Assembly (NCBI GenBank): GCA_012522805.1
Contig: JAAYJS010000022.1
Span: forward strand, 1-38,687
Direction: 5' to 3'
DNA from: Eubacteriaceae bacterium
Lineage (GTDB): Bacteria; Bacillota; Clostridia; Eubacteriales; Eubacteriaceae
DNA length: 38,687 nucleotides
Positions 1-7,476 of the stretch are shown here, piece after piece (the first letter of the stretch is position 1; each line of letters opens with the position of its first letter). Position numbers and translations under genes: made by a program. The notes beneath the pieces are model-generated. The model searched no databases. It saw nothing but the letters and a program-made list of their open reading frames with translations, and had not been told where the DNA came from.

Positions 1-1379
1 AAAACGATGTCGGCAATCAAACCACCAATGCCAATTCCGCCATTGTTCATGCAGGGTACGACGCACCGGCCCACAAATTGAAGGGACGTTTCAATGCACC
101 GGGCAACAACATGTACGAAAAAATATGTTCCGACCTCTCTGTACCCTTTAAAAGAACCGGATCTTTGGTCATCGCCCATAACGAATACGAAATGATGACC
201 CTTCACGAATTGTACCAAAACGGACTCAAAAACGGTGTGCCGAATATGCGCATTGTCTTTAAAGAGGAAGTCCATCAGATGGAGCCCAATTTAAATCCGA
301 CCGTGTGTGGTGCATTGCTCGCAGAATCCGCCGGGGTGGTCTCCCCCTTTGAGTTGGTCGTCAATGCAGCGGAAAACGCCGTGAATAACGGAACAACCCT
401 CAAACTCAACACCTTGGTCACCAACATTGAAAAACGTGGTGACACCTTTAGACTTTTTACCACAACCGGTGAATACGACGCACACGTTGTGATTAATGCT
501 GCCGGCATCTATGCCGACGATGTCTACAAAATGGTAGGCGAACCCTATTTTAAGATTTTAGCCCGTAAAGGCAATTACTTTATTTTTGATAAAGAAGTCG
601 GCAACTTCGTCAACAATGTCATCTTCCCCTGTCCGACAAAAAAAGGAAAAGGAATTTTAGTTGCACCCACGGTCCATGGCAACTTACTGATCGGACCGGA
701 TGCGGAACCGGTCACCAAAGGAGACATCTCGACCACACAGGAGCGTTTGGATTATGTTAAAGAAACATCTCTGAAAAGTTGCCCCAACCTTCCCCTCAAC
801 AAAATCATTCGAAACTATGCAGGTTTAAGAAACACACCGGTGGCAGACACCTTTACCACAACCGACGGCGACTTCATTATAGAGGAGTCCCCTGTTAAAA
901 ACTTCATCAACTTAGCGGGCTTTGAATCCCCCGGGTTGACGGCCATTCCTGCTGCTGCTGTGTACTTGGTGGAAGAAATCATCTTACCCCTCTGCGAAAG
1001 AGAAAACATCGAAGTAAAAGAAAATGAAAGTTTTGACCCCACCATCAAACCCCATATCTATTTTGATGAATTATCCAAGGAAGAAAAAAGAAAACTGATC
1101 GCTCAGGATCCCCGCTATGGTCGCATCATTTGCCGTTGTGAAACCATCACCGAAGCGGAAATCGTCGATACCATTCACCGAAGCGTCGGTGCCACCACCG
1201 TTAAAGGGGTCAAGAAAAGATGTCGTGCCGGCATGGGTCGCTGTCAAGGTGGTTTCTGTTCTCCTAGAGTTGTCGAAATTCTATCCAGAGAATTAGGCCT
1301 CCCCTTAGACGAAATTAAATACGATGCACCATCGGGCTTTATCTTAAATGAAAAAACAAAGAACGTTGAGGAGGCATAA
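1..1379 (+). CDS. GlpA-like FAD-dependent oxidoreductase (glycerol-3-phosphate dehydrogenase type), 5' partial
   Basis: The frame is open from base 3 and begins inside the protein with the DAO-family stretch SAIVHAGYDAPAHKLKG, so the N-terminal Rossmann FAD motif lies before the window. The body matches the GlpA/GlpO family, which oxidises glycerol-3-phosphate to dihydroxyacetone phosphate with FAD. The C-terminus has a BFD-like [2Fe-2S] domain: cysteines in IICRCET, then KKRCRAGMGRCQGGFC (about bases 1128-1260). That domain typifies anaerobic GlpA-like enzymes that pass electrons to a partner protein. The next gene starts 1 base after the stop, and a third follows with a 4-base overlap, so the three form one operon. 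The internal TTG at 78 is not a plausible start because the frame and family similarity continue upstream. Family assignment is secure; the exact substrate is inferred. Confidence 0.88.
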   Translation, partial: NDVGNQTTNANSAIVHAGYDAPAHKLKGRFNAPGNNMYEKICSDLSVPFKRTGSLVIAHNEYEMMTLHELYQNGLKNGVPNMRIVFKEEVHQMEPNLNPTVCGALLAESAGVVSPFELVVNAAENAVNNGTTLKLNTLVTNIEKRGDTFRLFTTTGEYDAHVVINAAGIYADDVYKMVGEPYFKILARKGNYFIFDKEVGNFVNNVIFPCPTKKGKGILVAPTVHGNLLIGPDAEPVTKGDISTTQERLDYVKETSLKSCPNLPLNKIIRNYAGLRNTPVADTFTTTDGDFIIEESPVKNFINLAGFESPGLTAIPAAAVYLVEEIILPLCERENIEVKENESFDPTIKPHIYFDELSKEEKRKLIAQDPRYGRIICRCETITEAEIVDTIHRSVGATTVKGVKKRCRAGMGRCQGGFCSPRVVEILSRELGLPLDEIKYDAPSGFILNEKTKNVEEA

Positions 1380-1380
1380 C

Positions 1381-2655
1381 ATGTTATACGATATCATTAT
1401 TTTAGGTGGCGGACCTGCCGGTTTGGCCGCTGCGGTAGAAGCCTACGACGAAGGCGCTCAAAACATTCTCATCTTAGAAAGAGATTTGGAGTTGGGCGGC
1501 ATTCTGAATCAATGCATCCACAACGGTTTTGGCTTACACACCTTTAAAGAACAATTAACCGGCCCCGAATACGCCGAACGGTACATCAACCAAGTCAAAG
1601 AAAAAAACATTCCCTACATGTTGGATACCATGGTGTTAGAACTTGAAGACCATGGAGATACCAAAATTGTCCATGCCATTAACCAAGAACAAGGTTATAT
1701 GCTCTTAGAAACCAAAACCGCCATTTTAACCATGGGCTGTCGCGAACGCACCGCCGGTGCCATCGGCATACCCGGTTACAGACCCTCCGGTGTTTTCACA
1801 GCGGGTACCGCTCAACGCTACATCAATATGGAGGGGTACATGGTCGGAAAGGAAGTCGTTATTTTAGGTTCCGGCGACATCGGTTTAATCATGGCCAGAA
1901 GAATGACGTTAGAAGGTGCCAAAGTCAAAGCAGTGTGCGAAATTATGCCTTACTCCAACGGCTTGGTTCGAAACATCGTGCAGTGTTTAGACGACTACGA
2001 CATTCCTTTAAAACTTTCCCACACCATAACCTTTATAGACGGAAAGAACAGGGTTGAAGGGGTCAAAGTGATGCAGGTCGACGAGCATCTCAAACCCATT
2101 CCGGGAACGGAAGAATACATCCCCTGCGATACTGTTTTGCTCTCCGTTGGCCTGATTCCTGAAAATGAAATAACCAGAGATGCAGACATCGCCATCGATC
2201 CGCGCACCAATGGGCCCATTGTCGGGGAATTGCGCCAAACCGACACACCGGGATTCTTTGCATGCGGCAACGTCGTGCATGTTCACGACCTTGTGGATTA
2301 TGTCTCGGAGGAATCCGTTTTAGCCGGAAAGGGCGCTGCAAAATACTTGCGCGGGGAGTTAAAAACCGACGCCAATTTTGAAACCGTCAATGGTGAGGGC
2401 ATTTCCTATGTAGTACCCCAACACGTTTGTGTCGATAATTTAGAACAGGATTTAACTTTCTATATGCGCGTGCGCAACGTTTACTCCGATGTTGTCGTCA
2501 ATGCAGTGATCGGTGACGAAATCATCGCCACAAAAAAATCCCGCAAGTTTTTACCTGCGGAGATGGTCAACTTTAAAATTAAGAAAGAAGTTTTAGAAAA
2601 ATACCCTGATGGGAAGATAACGTTTAGAGTGGATCCCAAGGAGGCAAAAAAATGA
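1381..2655 (+). CDS. NAD(P)/FAD-dependent oxidoreductase (partner of GlpA-like enzyme)
   Basis: A 424-residue pyridine-nucleotide-disulfide-type flavoprotein. The N-terminus MLYDIIILGGGPAGLAA is a GxGxxG FAD motif, and a second dinucleotide motif, VVILGSGDIGLIMARR, lies near residue 160. NQCIHNGFG and the CRERTAG region resemble the family found beside GlpA-like proteins. The ATG at 1381 is chosen because it follows GAGGAGG at ideal spacing and starts directly at the FAD motif; an upstream in-frame start at 1348 would lie inside the preceding gene. It probably takes electrons from the preceding glycerol-3-phosphate dehydrogenase and passes them to NAD or another carrier, as GlpB does in GlpABC. 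That role is inferred from context. The stop overlaps the next start as ATGA. Confidence 0.87.
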   Translation: MLYDIIILGGGPAGLAAAVEAYDEGAQNILILERDLELGGILNQCIHNGFGLHTFKEQLTGPEYAERYINQVKEKNIPYMLDTMVLELEDHGDTKIVHAINQEQGYMLLETKTAILTMGCRERTAGAIGIPGYRPSGVFTAGTAQRYINMEGYMVGKEVVILGSGDIGLIMARRMTLEGAKVKAVCEIMPYSNGLVRNIVQCLDDYDIPLKLSHTITFIDGKNRVEGVKVMQVDEHLKPIPGTEEYIPCDTVLLSVGLIPENEITRDADIAIDPRTNGPIVGELRQTDTPGFFACGNVVHVHDLVDYVSEESVLAGKGAAKYLRGELKTDANFETVNGEGISYVVPQHVCVDNLEQDLTFYMRVRNVYSDVVVNAVIGDEIIATKKSRKFLPAEMVNFKIKKEVLEKYPDGKITFRVDPKEAKK

Positions 2656-3014
2656 AAAAAGATATAACCTGTATCTCCTGTCCTTTAGGCTGTCAACTGG
2701 TTGTAGAGAAAAAAAACGACGACTATATTGTAACAGGAAACAGCTGTAAAAATGGTATCAAGTACGGTATCGAAGAAATGACAAATCCAAGAAGGGTCTT
2801 GCCCACCACCATTGTAATCCGCGGTGGTTTGCACCCGCGTTTGCCTGTGGCTACCTCCGATGCCATTCCCAAAGGTAAAATCTTCGATGCCATGGCAATC
2901 ATCAATCAAGTCGTCGTCGATGCGCCCATCCAACTGGGCGATGTCGTTGTCAAAGACTTGTTGGGTACCGGCATCGATGTCGTTGCGACCAAGTCCATGC
3001 CCAAGGTTTCATAG
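2652..3014 (+). CDS. DUF1667 cysteine-rich protein, third gene of the G3P oxidation operon
   Basis: A 120-residue protein with a compact N-terminal cysteine cluster (Cys7, Cys10, Cys14, Cys32: CISCPLGC then GNSCKNG), followed by a conserved segment with NPRRVLPTTI and RLPVATSDAIPKGKI. This is the DUF1667 family, usually the last gene behind a GlpA-like dehydrogenase and an NAD/FAD oxidoreductase in Firmicutes. The cysteines suggest an Fe-S or metal site and an electron-transfer role, a small stand-in for GlpC; no biochemical function is established to my knowledge. It starts in a 4-base overlap with the preceding gene, so the two are translationally coupled. A terminator hairpin lies about 75 bases beyond the stop. 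Confidence 0.85.
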   Translation: MKKDITCISCPLGCQLVVEKKNDDYIVTGNSCKNGIKYGIEEMTNPRRVLPTTIVIRGGLHPRLPVATSDAIPKGKIFDAMAIINQVVVDAPIQLGDVVVKDLLGTGIDVVATKSMPKVS

Positions 3015-3087
3015 ATCGTCCATTTGTACTGACAGCCCGGCACCAACTTACCATCCATCAATATCAATGTGCCGATAACGTCAAATT

Positions 3088-3138
3088 AAAAACCGAGTCT
3101 TCAGAGTTGCCGTCCAAGGCACTGAGACTCGGTTTTTT
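3088..3138 (+). terminator. Rho-independent terminator of the glp-type operon
   Basis: AAAAACCGAGTCT (3088-3100) pairs with AGACTCGGTTTTTT (3125-3138) around a 24-base loop, and the T-run lies on the plus strand. The A-run on the left arm means it may also stop minus-strand transcripts arriving from the dhaM side. Confidence 0.75.
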
Positions 3139-3486
3139 AATTTTGTAAAAGATTTCCAAGGTTTCCACAGAAGATTGCCACTCGGCACCTGATTGACCGA
3201 TGGTTCTTTCTTCTAATCGCAGAACGCAGATCCGGCGATGGCGTAGTATTTATGTTTCCAACCCAAAGTAGCCTTCCCCGTCCGGATCTCCTACCGATCA
3301 TAGCACCGATGTTTCCGGCTTCTTTGGCAACAACCACTCTGGCTTGGGCTTCTGCTATCTCAGAGCCTCAATTATTATTGAGCGTCTGAAGACAACTCGC
3401 AAGGATCTCTTCGACTACCCCATAGAAATCCTTCAACTTATATTGATCCTACTCCCCTTCCTTGACCTTTTTGTGTGCCGCTTGCT
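3139..3486 (-). pseudogene. Possible decayed coding stretch downstream of dhaM (unidentified)
   Basis: No intact gene is seen between the terminator and the dhaM stop. Read on the minus strand, protein-like segments appear in different frames: SEIAEAQARVVVAKEAGNIGAMIG near 3375-3304 and LEERTIGQSGAEWQSS near 3215-3165, broken by stops and frame changes. This looks like a degraded gene, but I cannot assign a family. Position suggests a former downstream partner of dhaM; dhaL was considered, but I do not see its KGRASYLGERS-type signature. It could also be chance open frames. Confidence 0.25.
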
Positions 3487-3885
3487 TTAAGAACCCTTCT
3501 GGATATTCCTAGCATTCTCTGATTCTTTGATGACATCCTCAATATTGTCGGCAAAAGTGGCTTGGACCATTCCGGCAAAGGCCCCTTCAACAACGGGAGC
3601 ATTGACGATGATCACCTTTTTAGCAAGTTCCTCATCCATAAAATCCAAAGCTGTTTCCGTGCTGAGAATGGCGGATCCCAAATCACAATAAACTAAAATA
3701 TGATCGACATCGGACATGGTTTCAATCGCTTCTTGGATACGCATGGCATCGGTGCCGAGACCACCGTCCTCTAAACCGCCGGCAGCTGCAGTCAATACGT
3801 TCCCATCATTCATTTCATTGATGAGTTCCACAACGCCTTCCGCTAATTTTTCACTATGGGAAACAATGATGATACCTGTTTTCAT
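3487..3885 (-). CDS. dhaM: DhaM-like PTS phosphocarrier for dihydroxyacetone kinase (EIIA domain only)
   Basis: A 132-residue EIIA-Man-fold protein: MKTGIIIVSHSEKLAEG carries the expected phosphorylated histidine at residue 10, followed by the DhaM hallmarks GGLEDGGLGTDA and YCDLGSAILSTE. It is the short Gram-positive type, without fused HPr and EI domains. DhaM passes phosphate from HPr to the ADP bound on DhaL, which with DhaK phosphorylates dihydroxyacetone in the cytoplasm. A good AGGAGG site precedes the ATG. No dhaK or dhaL is in the window; the region downstream holds only coding debris. The convergent glycerol-3-phosphate operon fits a shared role in glycerol/DHA metabolism. Confidence 0.9.
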   Translation of the reverse strand: MKTGIIIVSHSEKLAEGVVELINEMNDGNVLTAAAGGLEDGGLGTDAMRIQEAIETMSDVDHILVYCDLGSAILSTETALDFMDEELAKKVIIVNAPVVEGAFAGMVQATFADNIEDVIKESENARNIQKGS

Positions 3886-4187
3886 GAACCCTCCTTAAAT
3901 TTGCAAATGATCAGGGCTGATCTATTTGTAATCTATTATAGGCTTCGAAGTTTAAATCTCTCTTTTCAATCCTTTGAGATTTATGATATAAGGGTATTTC
4001 TCCAGATATCGCGCATTTTTATATGCATTTTAAAGATTTTAGAGAATGCCCTCTTCAGCTTCCAAAGTATCTTTGCATGATGGAAACATGAGCACCACTA
4101 GCTTAAAGGAAGGCGGACTGAAAGGATCAGAACTTAACATTTTTTACTTTCTGTGACATAATGAACCATAGAATAGGAGGTCCCATG
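3886..4187. other. Divergent regulatory region between dhaM and rpiB-type gene
   Basis: About 300 bases without a gene. On the minus strand a perfect TATAAT (3935-3940) could be the -10 of dhaM, but no good -35 lies at 17 bases. The plus-strand promoter of the next gene is at 4134-4162 and is listed separately. Nothing else is recognised. Confidence 0.5.
4134..4162 (+). promoter_or_regulatory. Promoter of rpiB-type gene
   Basis: TTAACA (4134-4139), a 17-base spacer and CATAAT (4157-4162); each hexamer is one mismatch from consensus. The -10 overlaps the in-frame ATG at 4161, which argues against that start and for the ATG at 4185/4188. Confidence 0.6.
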
Positions 4188-4637
4188 ATGAAAATTGCTA
4201 TTGATTGTGACGATGCTGCATTTGAATTTAAGGATGCCGTTTTCAGTCATTTAAAAGAAAAAGGGTTCGATATCACGGATTTAAAATATTCAGAAAGCCA
4301 CGACTGCGACTATCCGGACATCGCTTTTAATTTAGCCGAAAAAATTGCCGATGGCTCTTACGATAGAGGCATCATCATTTGCGGTACCGGTTTAGGTGTC
4401 GCCATGATGGCAAACAAAGTTCCCGGTGTGTTTGCCGGAACTTGCCACGATTGCTTCGCTGCAGAGCGATTGGCAAAATCCAACGATGCCAACGTATTGA
4501 CCATGGGTGCCCGTTGCATCGGTGTCGAGCTGGGAAAAATGATTGCGGAATCTTATCTGAAATCGACTTTTGCCGGCGGCGGTTCTGCGCCCAAAGTCAG
4601 CCGCATGAGAGAATTGGAAAAGAAGTATTTTAAATAA
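4188..4637 (+). CDS. rpiB: RpiB/LacA/LacB family sugar-phosphate isomerase
   Basis: A 149-residue protein starting MKIAIDCDDAAFEFK. It has the RpiB signature IICGTGLGVAMMANKVPG with the catalytic Cys in the CGTG motif, then TCHDCFAAE and SNDANVLTMGARCIG. RpiB interconverts ribose-5-phosphate and ribulose-5-phosphate; close relatives isomerise other C4-C6 sugar phosphates such as erythrulose-phosphate or galactose-6-phosphate. The start is set by AGGAGG ending at 4180: the ATG at 4188 has 7-base spacing and the one at 4185 is possible, while 4161 sits inside the -10 box. It is monocistronic, with its own promoter and terminator. Substrate is uncertain; the neighbouring DHA/glycerol genes do not settle it. 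Confidence 0.85.
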   Translation: MKIAIDCDDAAFEFKDAVFSHLKEKGFDITDLKYSESHDCDYPDIAFNLAEKIADGSYDRGIIICGTGLGVAMMANKVPGVFAGTCHDCFAAERLAKSNDANVLTMGARCIGVELGKMIAESYLKSTFAGGGSAPKVSRMRELEKKYFK

Positions 4638-4644
4638 TCATAAC

Positions 4645-4687
4645 GAACAAAAAAGGAGATCTTCCGATCTCCTTTTGTTCTTTTTTT
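4645..4687. terminator. Bidirectional terminator between rpiB-type gene and tautomerase
   Basis: GAACAAAA...GGAGATC pairs with GATCTCCTTTTGTTC (ending 4680) around a 4-base loop, followed by seven Ts on the plus strand. The A-rich left arm supplies a T-tract on the minus strand, so it can serve both convergent genes. Confidence 0.85.
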
Positions 4688-4688
4688 G

Positions 4689-4925
4689 TTAAACATCTTT
4701 GTACAGCTTTTCTCCGTCTAATATCATCATCTTGTCTTTTTTAGGATCTATTTCCGACTTTTCCACTTTCTCTTCCCAGTCTTCGGGTGGATATTCTTCA
4801 ATGGAAATGCTGATGGCTTCTTCCGGGCAATCCCAGGCTTCCATAATAATTTGATTGATTTTTTCTACCACTTGTTTCTTTGTTTCTTCGTCCTTTGGGT
4901 AGCATTTAATAGCGATATACGGCAT
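4689..4925 (-). CDS. 4-oxalocrotonate tautomerase family protein (PptA-like)
   Basis: A 78-residue tautomerase-superfamily protein. Pro2 follows the initiator Met (MPYIAIKCYP), so Met removal would leave the catalytic N-terminal proline. Length and the ISISIEEYPPEDWEEKV segment resemble E. coli PptA (YdcE), a small enol-keto tautomerase of unclear physiological substrate. The ATG follows AAAAGGAGT at good spacing. The gene lies between two terminators and appears monocistronic. Family is clear; the in vivo substrate cannot be told. Confidence 0.85.
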   Translation of the reverse strand: MPYIAIKCYPKDEETKKQVVEKINQIIMEAWDCPEEAISISIEEYPPEDWEEKVEKSEIDPKKDKMMILDGEKLYKDV

Positions 4926-4976
4926 CGTCTTACTCCTTTTCTTTTTAAACCATTATAACAGATTCTGCTCTAAATT

Positions 4977-5010
4977 AAAAAAACCACACAAATGAACATG
5001 TGTGTGGTTT
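4977..5010 (-). terminator. Terminator downstream of acetate permease gene
   Basis: AAACCACACA (4981-4990) pairs with TGTGTGGTTT (5001-5010). On the minus strand the stem is followed by seven Ts (4977-4983). It lies about 160 bases past the permease stop and just before the tautomerase RBS, so it separates the two units. Confidence 0.7.
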
Positions 5011-5172
5011 TGATGAGGGGAATGGCTTGTAACTCTCTATGGTTGAAATGATCTTCCATGACCTGATCTTATTTTTGATCAAGGAATTATATCCAACAAT
5101 TTTACATTCAATAAGCTTTTGTAATAAAGTACCGCTATTTACTGCAGTTCATTGATTAAAATAGAATCCTAT

Positions 5173-5772
5173 TTAAGAATTGGCCCCCCCTAAGGGCAAC
5201 ACCACCTTATTCCAAGCAGCATTCAGTTGGATTGCAGCAGCGTGATAGATGGCAAAAATACCTGCTAAACCTAAGGCATAACCTGCAATGAGGCCACCTG
5301 TTGCAGCAGATACAATCGCCAAATCTTTAAGAGTAACAAATAATACCGCTACGTCTAGGATTAAAACCGTTAATCCCAGTACTGTTGTGGATGTTTTTAA
5401 ATATGCCGGTGTCCACAATAAAAGTGTGATGAATAACACCAACCAAGCCCATCCATCTATTTCCGATGTCACGCCAAAGGATGCAAAAACTTCTGAACCT
5501 TTGACTAGAAACTCCAATCCTCCTGTTAACATAAAGAAAGCAGAAAAGAAAAGAAATACATTGCCACCTAAAACATGTCCTTCTTTTAATTCGATCAATG
5601 CCACTACAAATTGAACAACAAACCCACCTATCAGCCAACAACCCAATAACGGTGTTGTTGTGGGTGGAACAATTCCGGTTAAAACCGCAAAAAATGTGAA
5701 ACACGCAATAGCCAATGCCGTTAAGCCTGCCGGTGCCGGGCTAGCCCAACCACCTTTATGTTCGTTAGACAT
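5173..5772 (-). CDS. GPR1/FUN34/YaaH (SatP) family acetate/succinate permease
   Basis: A 199-residue, six-helix membrane protein of the AceTr family. It has the family N-terminal motif region as SPAPAGLTALAIACFTF (usual form NPAPLGL), then PPTTTPLLGCWLIGGFVVQ, LGGNVFLFFSAFF with the family Phe-rich motif, and hydrophobic segments through the C-terminus. Members move acetate (and succinate) across the cytoplasmic membrane, often as acetate-proton symporters or channels. The ATG at 5772 has GGAGG at 6 bases; the ATG at 5775 is also possible. It is monocistronic with a long leader. Acetate handling fits an organism with butyryl-CoA metabolism. The Asn-to-Ser change in the motif is unusual. Confidence 0.88.
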   Translation of the reverse strand: MSNEHKGGWASPAPAGLTALAIACFTFFAVLTGIVPPTTTPLLGCWLIGGFVVQFVVALIELKEGHVLGGNVFLFFSAFFMLTGGLEFLVKGSEVFASFGVTSEIDGWAWLVLFITLLLWTPAYLKTSTTVLGLTVLILDVAVLFVTLKDLAIVSAATGGLIAGYALGLAGIFAIYHAAAIQLNAAWNKVVLPLGGANS

Positions 5773-5775
5773 CAT

Positions 5776-6465
5776 GATCCTCCAAATCTTCCTCAGTTGC
5801 TTTTATCGGTTCATTTGCAAGAAAAAGTGCGGTACTTAATTACAAAAGCTTAAGCTGCATTCGTTTATCATGATACCAAGATACACTCTAGTTCGTTGAT
5901 GGGAATGCCTGAATAAAGACATCGTTGTCATAAAGCTTGCTATTCTTACCATCTTAAATTGGAATGATTCTTTTCTTATTTGAATTATAACACATGATTG
6001 TATATTAACCTAGTTAGAAAATATTCTTTTAATTATTTTTAATAAGCCTGTTTTCTTTTTTAAAGGATGCATTGACGATGCCATCTATCTTTGCAAAGGA
6101 TTGCGTTTTAGAAGTGAGTTTGAATAGTCTTTATTATTTTGTGCTTTGTCGACGCATTTTATTGGATTGAGTATTTGAATTGTATTCCCGATAGCGTTGT
6201 ATGTGAGAAAAAATCTAGAAATTCTTTGATCTCAAATGATCCATGTGGTTTTAATGAAAATGATAACGGTTGTTTAGAGATATTCATGGAAGTGGATGAT
6301 TGGAAAATGATTCTTTGAAGCGATAGGATTTGAAGGGAAATGTTGTAATTGGTTCAGAAAATTTATTAATCCTTGCTTTTTAAAATGATCGGTTCTTCTA
6401 CGATAGGTGCAAGGCAAATAGCGAAAGCTAAGCAATCGATGGCTATAAAAACTCTAAAACCGGAT
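5776..6465. other. Gene-poor 690-base region upstream of acetate permease
   Basis: Mostly AT-rich with no recognised gene or RNA. The part nearest the permease is its presumed leader (about 200 bases from the promoter at 5984). An open plus-strand frame at 6124-6318 (64 codons, ending MEVDDWKMIL) lacks any usable start or RBS and may be a gene remnant or chance. No known riboswitch class was recognised by eye. Confidence 0.4.
5984..5992 (-). promoter_or_regulatory. Extended -10 promoter of acetate permease
   Basis: On the minus strand TGTTATAAT contains a perfect TATAAT (5984-5989) with the TG of an extended -10. No clear -35 is seen at 17 bases. Transcription from here would give a leader of about 200 bases before the permease start. 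Confidence 0.55.
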
Positions 6466-6495
6466 TTAATACATTGGTATCACTTCCGGTTTTAG
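6447..6495 (-). terminator. Terminator of sfp-type gene, overlapping its 3' end
   Basis: CTAAAACCGG (6454-6463) pairs perfectly with CCGGTTTTAG (6486-6495), followed on the minus strand by AGAGTTTTTAT. The stop codon (6466-6468) lies in the loop, so the last codons of the gene form one arm of the hairpin. Confidence 0.7.
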
Positions 6496-7038
6496 ATCTC
6501 GCTCACTACAGATGGCCATCCGATAGTCTTGTTGCCAAGAAAGGCCCGTCAATTCGATTTGACTTAGCGGGTTGCCATCTTGAAAAACAGTACAGCGTCC
6601 GTCATTTTTGCCAATTCGAAAATATTTCATGGGTAAGGCAAAGCCCAAACCCGTGTACTTCATATAGCTTTCTTTTTTTGTCCATATATCATAAAAGTGT
6701 TCGTGTCGATGGTACATAGAGGTTTTTTTGAGTTCTTTGACCTCTTCTTTGTTGAACCATCTCTTTGCTATGGCCATCACATCTTTTTGTGTTTCTTTTT
6801 TTTGTAAATCAAAGCCAACGACCTGGTCGGATACGGCGATGCCCACATAGTCGCCGGAATGGCTGATGTTAAAGTGGAATCCCTTCATATTATCTAAAAA
6901 GGGTTTACCGTAATCGTTCTTTTTGATGACCGGCTTCTGAGTGTATCCTTTTTTCTTGAGTATTCTCTGAAGCAAAGCCTCAGCAACTTGACTCTTGTCT
7001 TCATTTTCTTTTTTAGGTGTTATATATATTTCAAGCAT
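6466..7038 (-). CDS. 4'-phosphopantetheinyl transferase, Sfp type
   Basis: A 190-residue Sfp/Gsp-family enzyme that moves phosphopantetheine from CoA to a serine of a carrier protein (fatty acid, polyketide or nonribosomal peptide synthesis). Motifs: KPFL then FHFNISHSGDYVGIAVS (residues about 54-70), VGFDLQ (75-79) holding the Mg-binding Asp77, and IWTKKESYMKYTGLG (119-132) with the catalytic Glu123 and Lys127. The second acidic ligand of the usual GxDxE motif is Gln79 here. No carrier protein or synthase gene lies nearby, so the client is unknown. It is transcribed alone and diverges from the 4Fe-4S gene. Confidence 0.9.
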   Translation of the reverse strand: MLEIYITPKKENEDKSQVAEALLQRILKKKGYTQKPVIKKNDYGKPFLDNMKGFHFNISHSGDYVGIAVSDQVVGFDLQKKETQKDVMAIAKRWFNKEEVKELKKTSMYHRHEHFYDIWTKKESYMKYTGLGFALPMKYFRIGKNDGRCTVFQDGNPLSQIELTGLSWQQDYRMAICSERDLKPEVIPMY

Positions 7039-7230
7039 CTGCTGACTCCTTTCTTTTTTCGTTTTCTATCATTCTTTCTGTTCCTTCTTTGCACTAGGTC
7101 ATCAGTCGTTTTTAAATACAACCTCTCCCTATTGTGACCTGAGATGGTCGGTAACGATGCTCACGACAAGCCTTCCCTCATAATCTTACACTTAGAGAAT
7201 GAGGTCTTCATATTTTTCATAAAAAATCTA

Positions 7231-7239
7231 TGTTAAAAT
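7231..7239 (+). promoter_or_regulatory. Extended -10 promoter of small 4Fe-4S protein gene
   Basis: TGTTAAAAT gives a TG-extended -10 (TAAAAT, 7234-7239), 18 bases before the start codon. The -35 region is AT-rich without a clear hexamer. The leader would be very short and carry AAAGGAG. Confidence 0.45.
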
Positions 7240-7257
7240 ACACCAAAGGAGATTTCT

Positions 7258-7476
7258 ATGAACAAAATCTACGCTACCGATGTCTATGAATACCTTCCTC
7301 ACAGCAATTGTAAGCGTTGCGGGGAGGATAGTTGCATGGCCTTTGCTGTCCTGCTCTGCGAAGGCAAGGCCAAACTGAACCAATGTGGCCCGCTACGTCT
7401 CAAGGAGCAAGCCAATAATCGAGCGGCTCTCAGTGCATTGTTGCATGATCTGGATGAATTGTGCGATCATTCATAA
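7258..7476 (+). CDS. Single-domain 4Fe-4S protein, CFeSP-gamma (PF04060) type
   Basis: A 72-residue protein consisting of one Fe-S domain. Cys18, Cys21, Cys26 and Cys43 follow the C-x2-C-x4-C-x16-C spacing of the domain at the N-terminus of the corrinoid iron-sulfur protein gamma subunit of CODH/acetyl-CoA synthase. The flanking residues also fit: DVYEYLPHSNCKRCG, DSCMAFAVLLCEGKAKL. Such domains hold a low-potential 4Fe-4S cluster and usually sit at the front of larger enzymes; here it stands alone. AAAGGAG at proper spacing fixes the ATG. The 3' end overlaps the convergent ymdB by 10 bases. Electron partner unknown. Confidence 0.82.
   Translation: MNKIYATDVYEYLPHSNCKRCGEDSCMAFAVLLCEGKAKLNQCGPLRLKEQANNRAALSALLHDLDELCDHS

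Noticed and set aside
2685..2933. Antisense frames over DUF1667 and other genes
   Set aside because: They are shadows of well-supported genes with no RBS or family match.
3137..3337. Minus-strand 66-codon frame considered as a real gene or as dhaL
   Set aside because: No RBS, no DhaL signature, and protein-like text jumps between frames; treated as possible decay.
6124..6318. Plus-strand 64-codon open frame ending MEVDDWKMIL in the gene-poor region
   Set aside because: No ATG, GTG or TTG with an RBS at its beginning and no family recognised; at best a remnant, so mentioned only in the regional entry.
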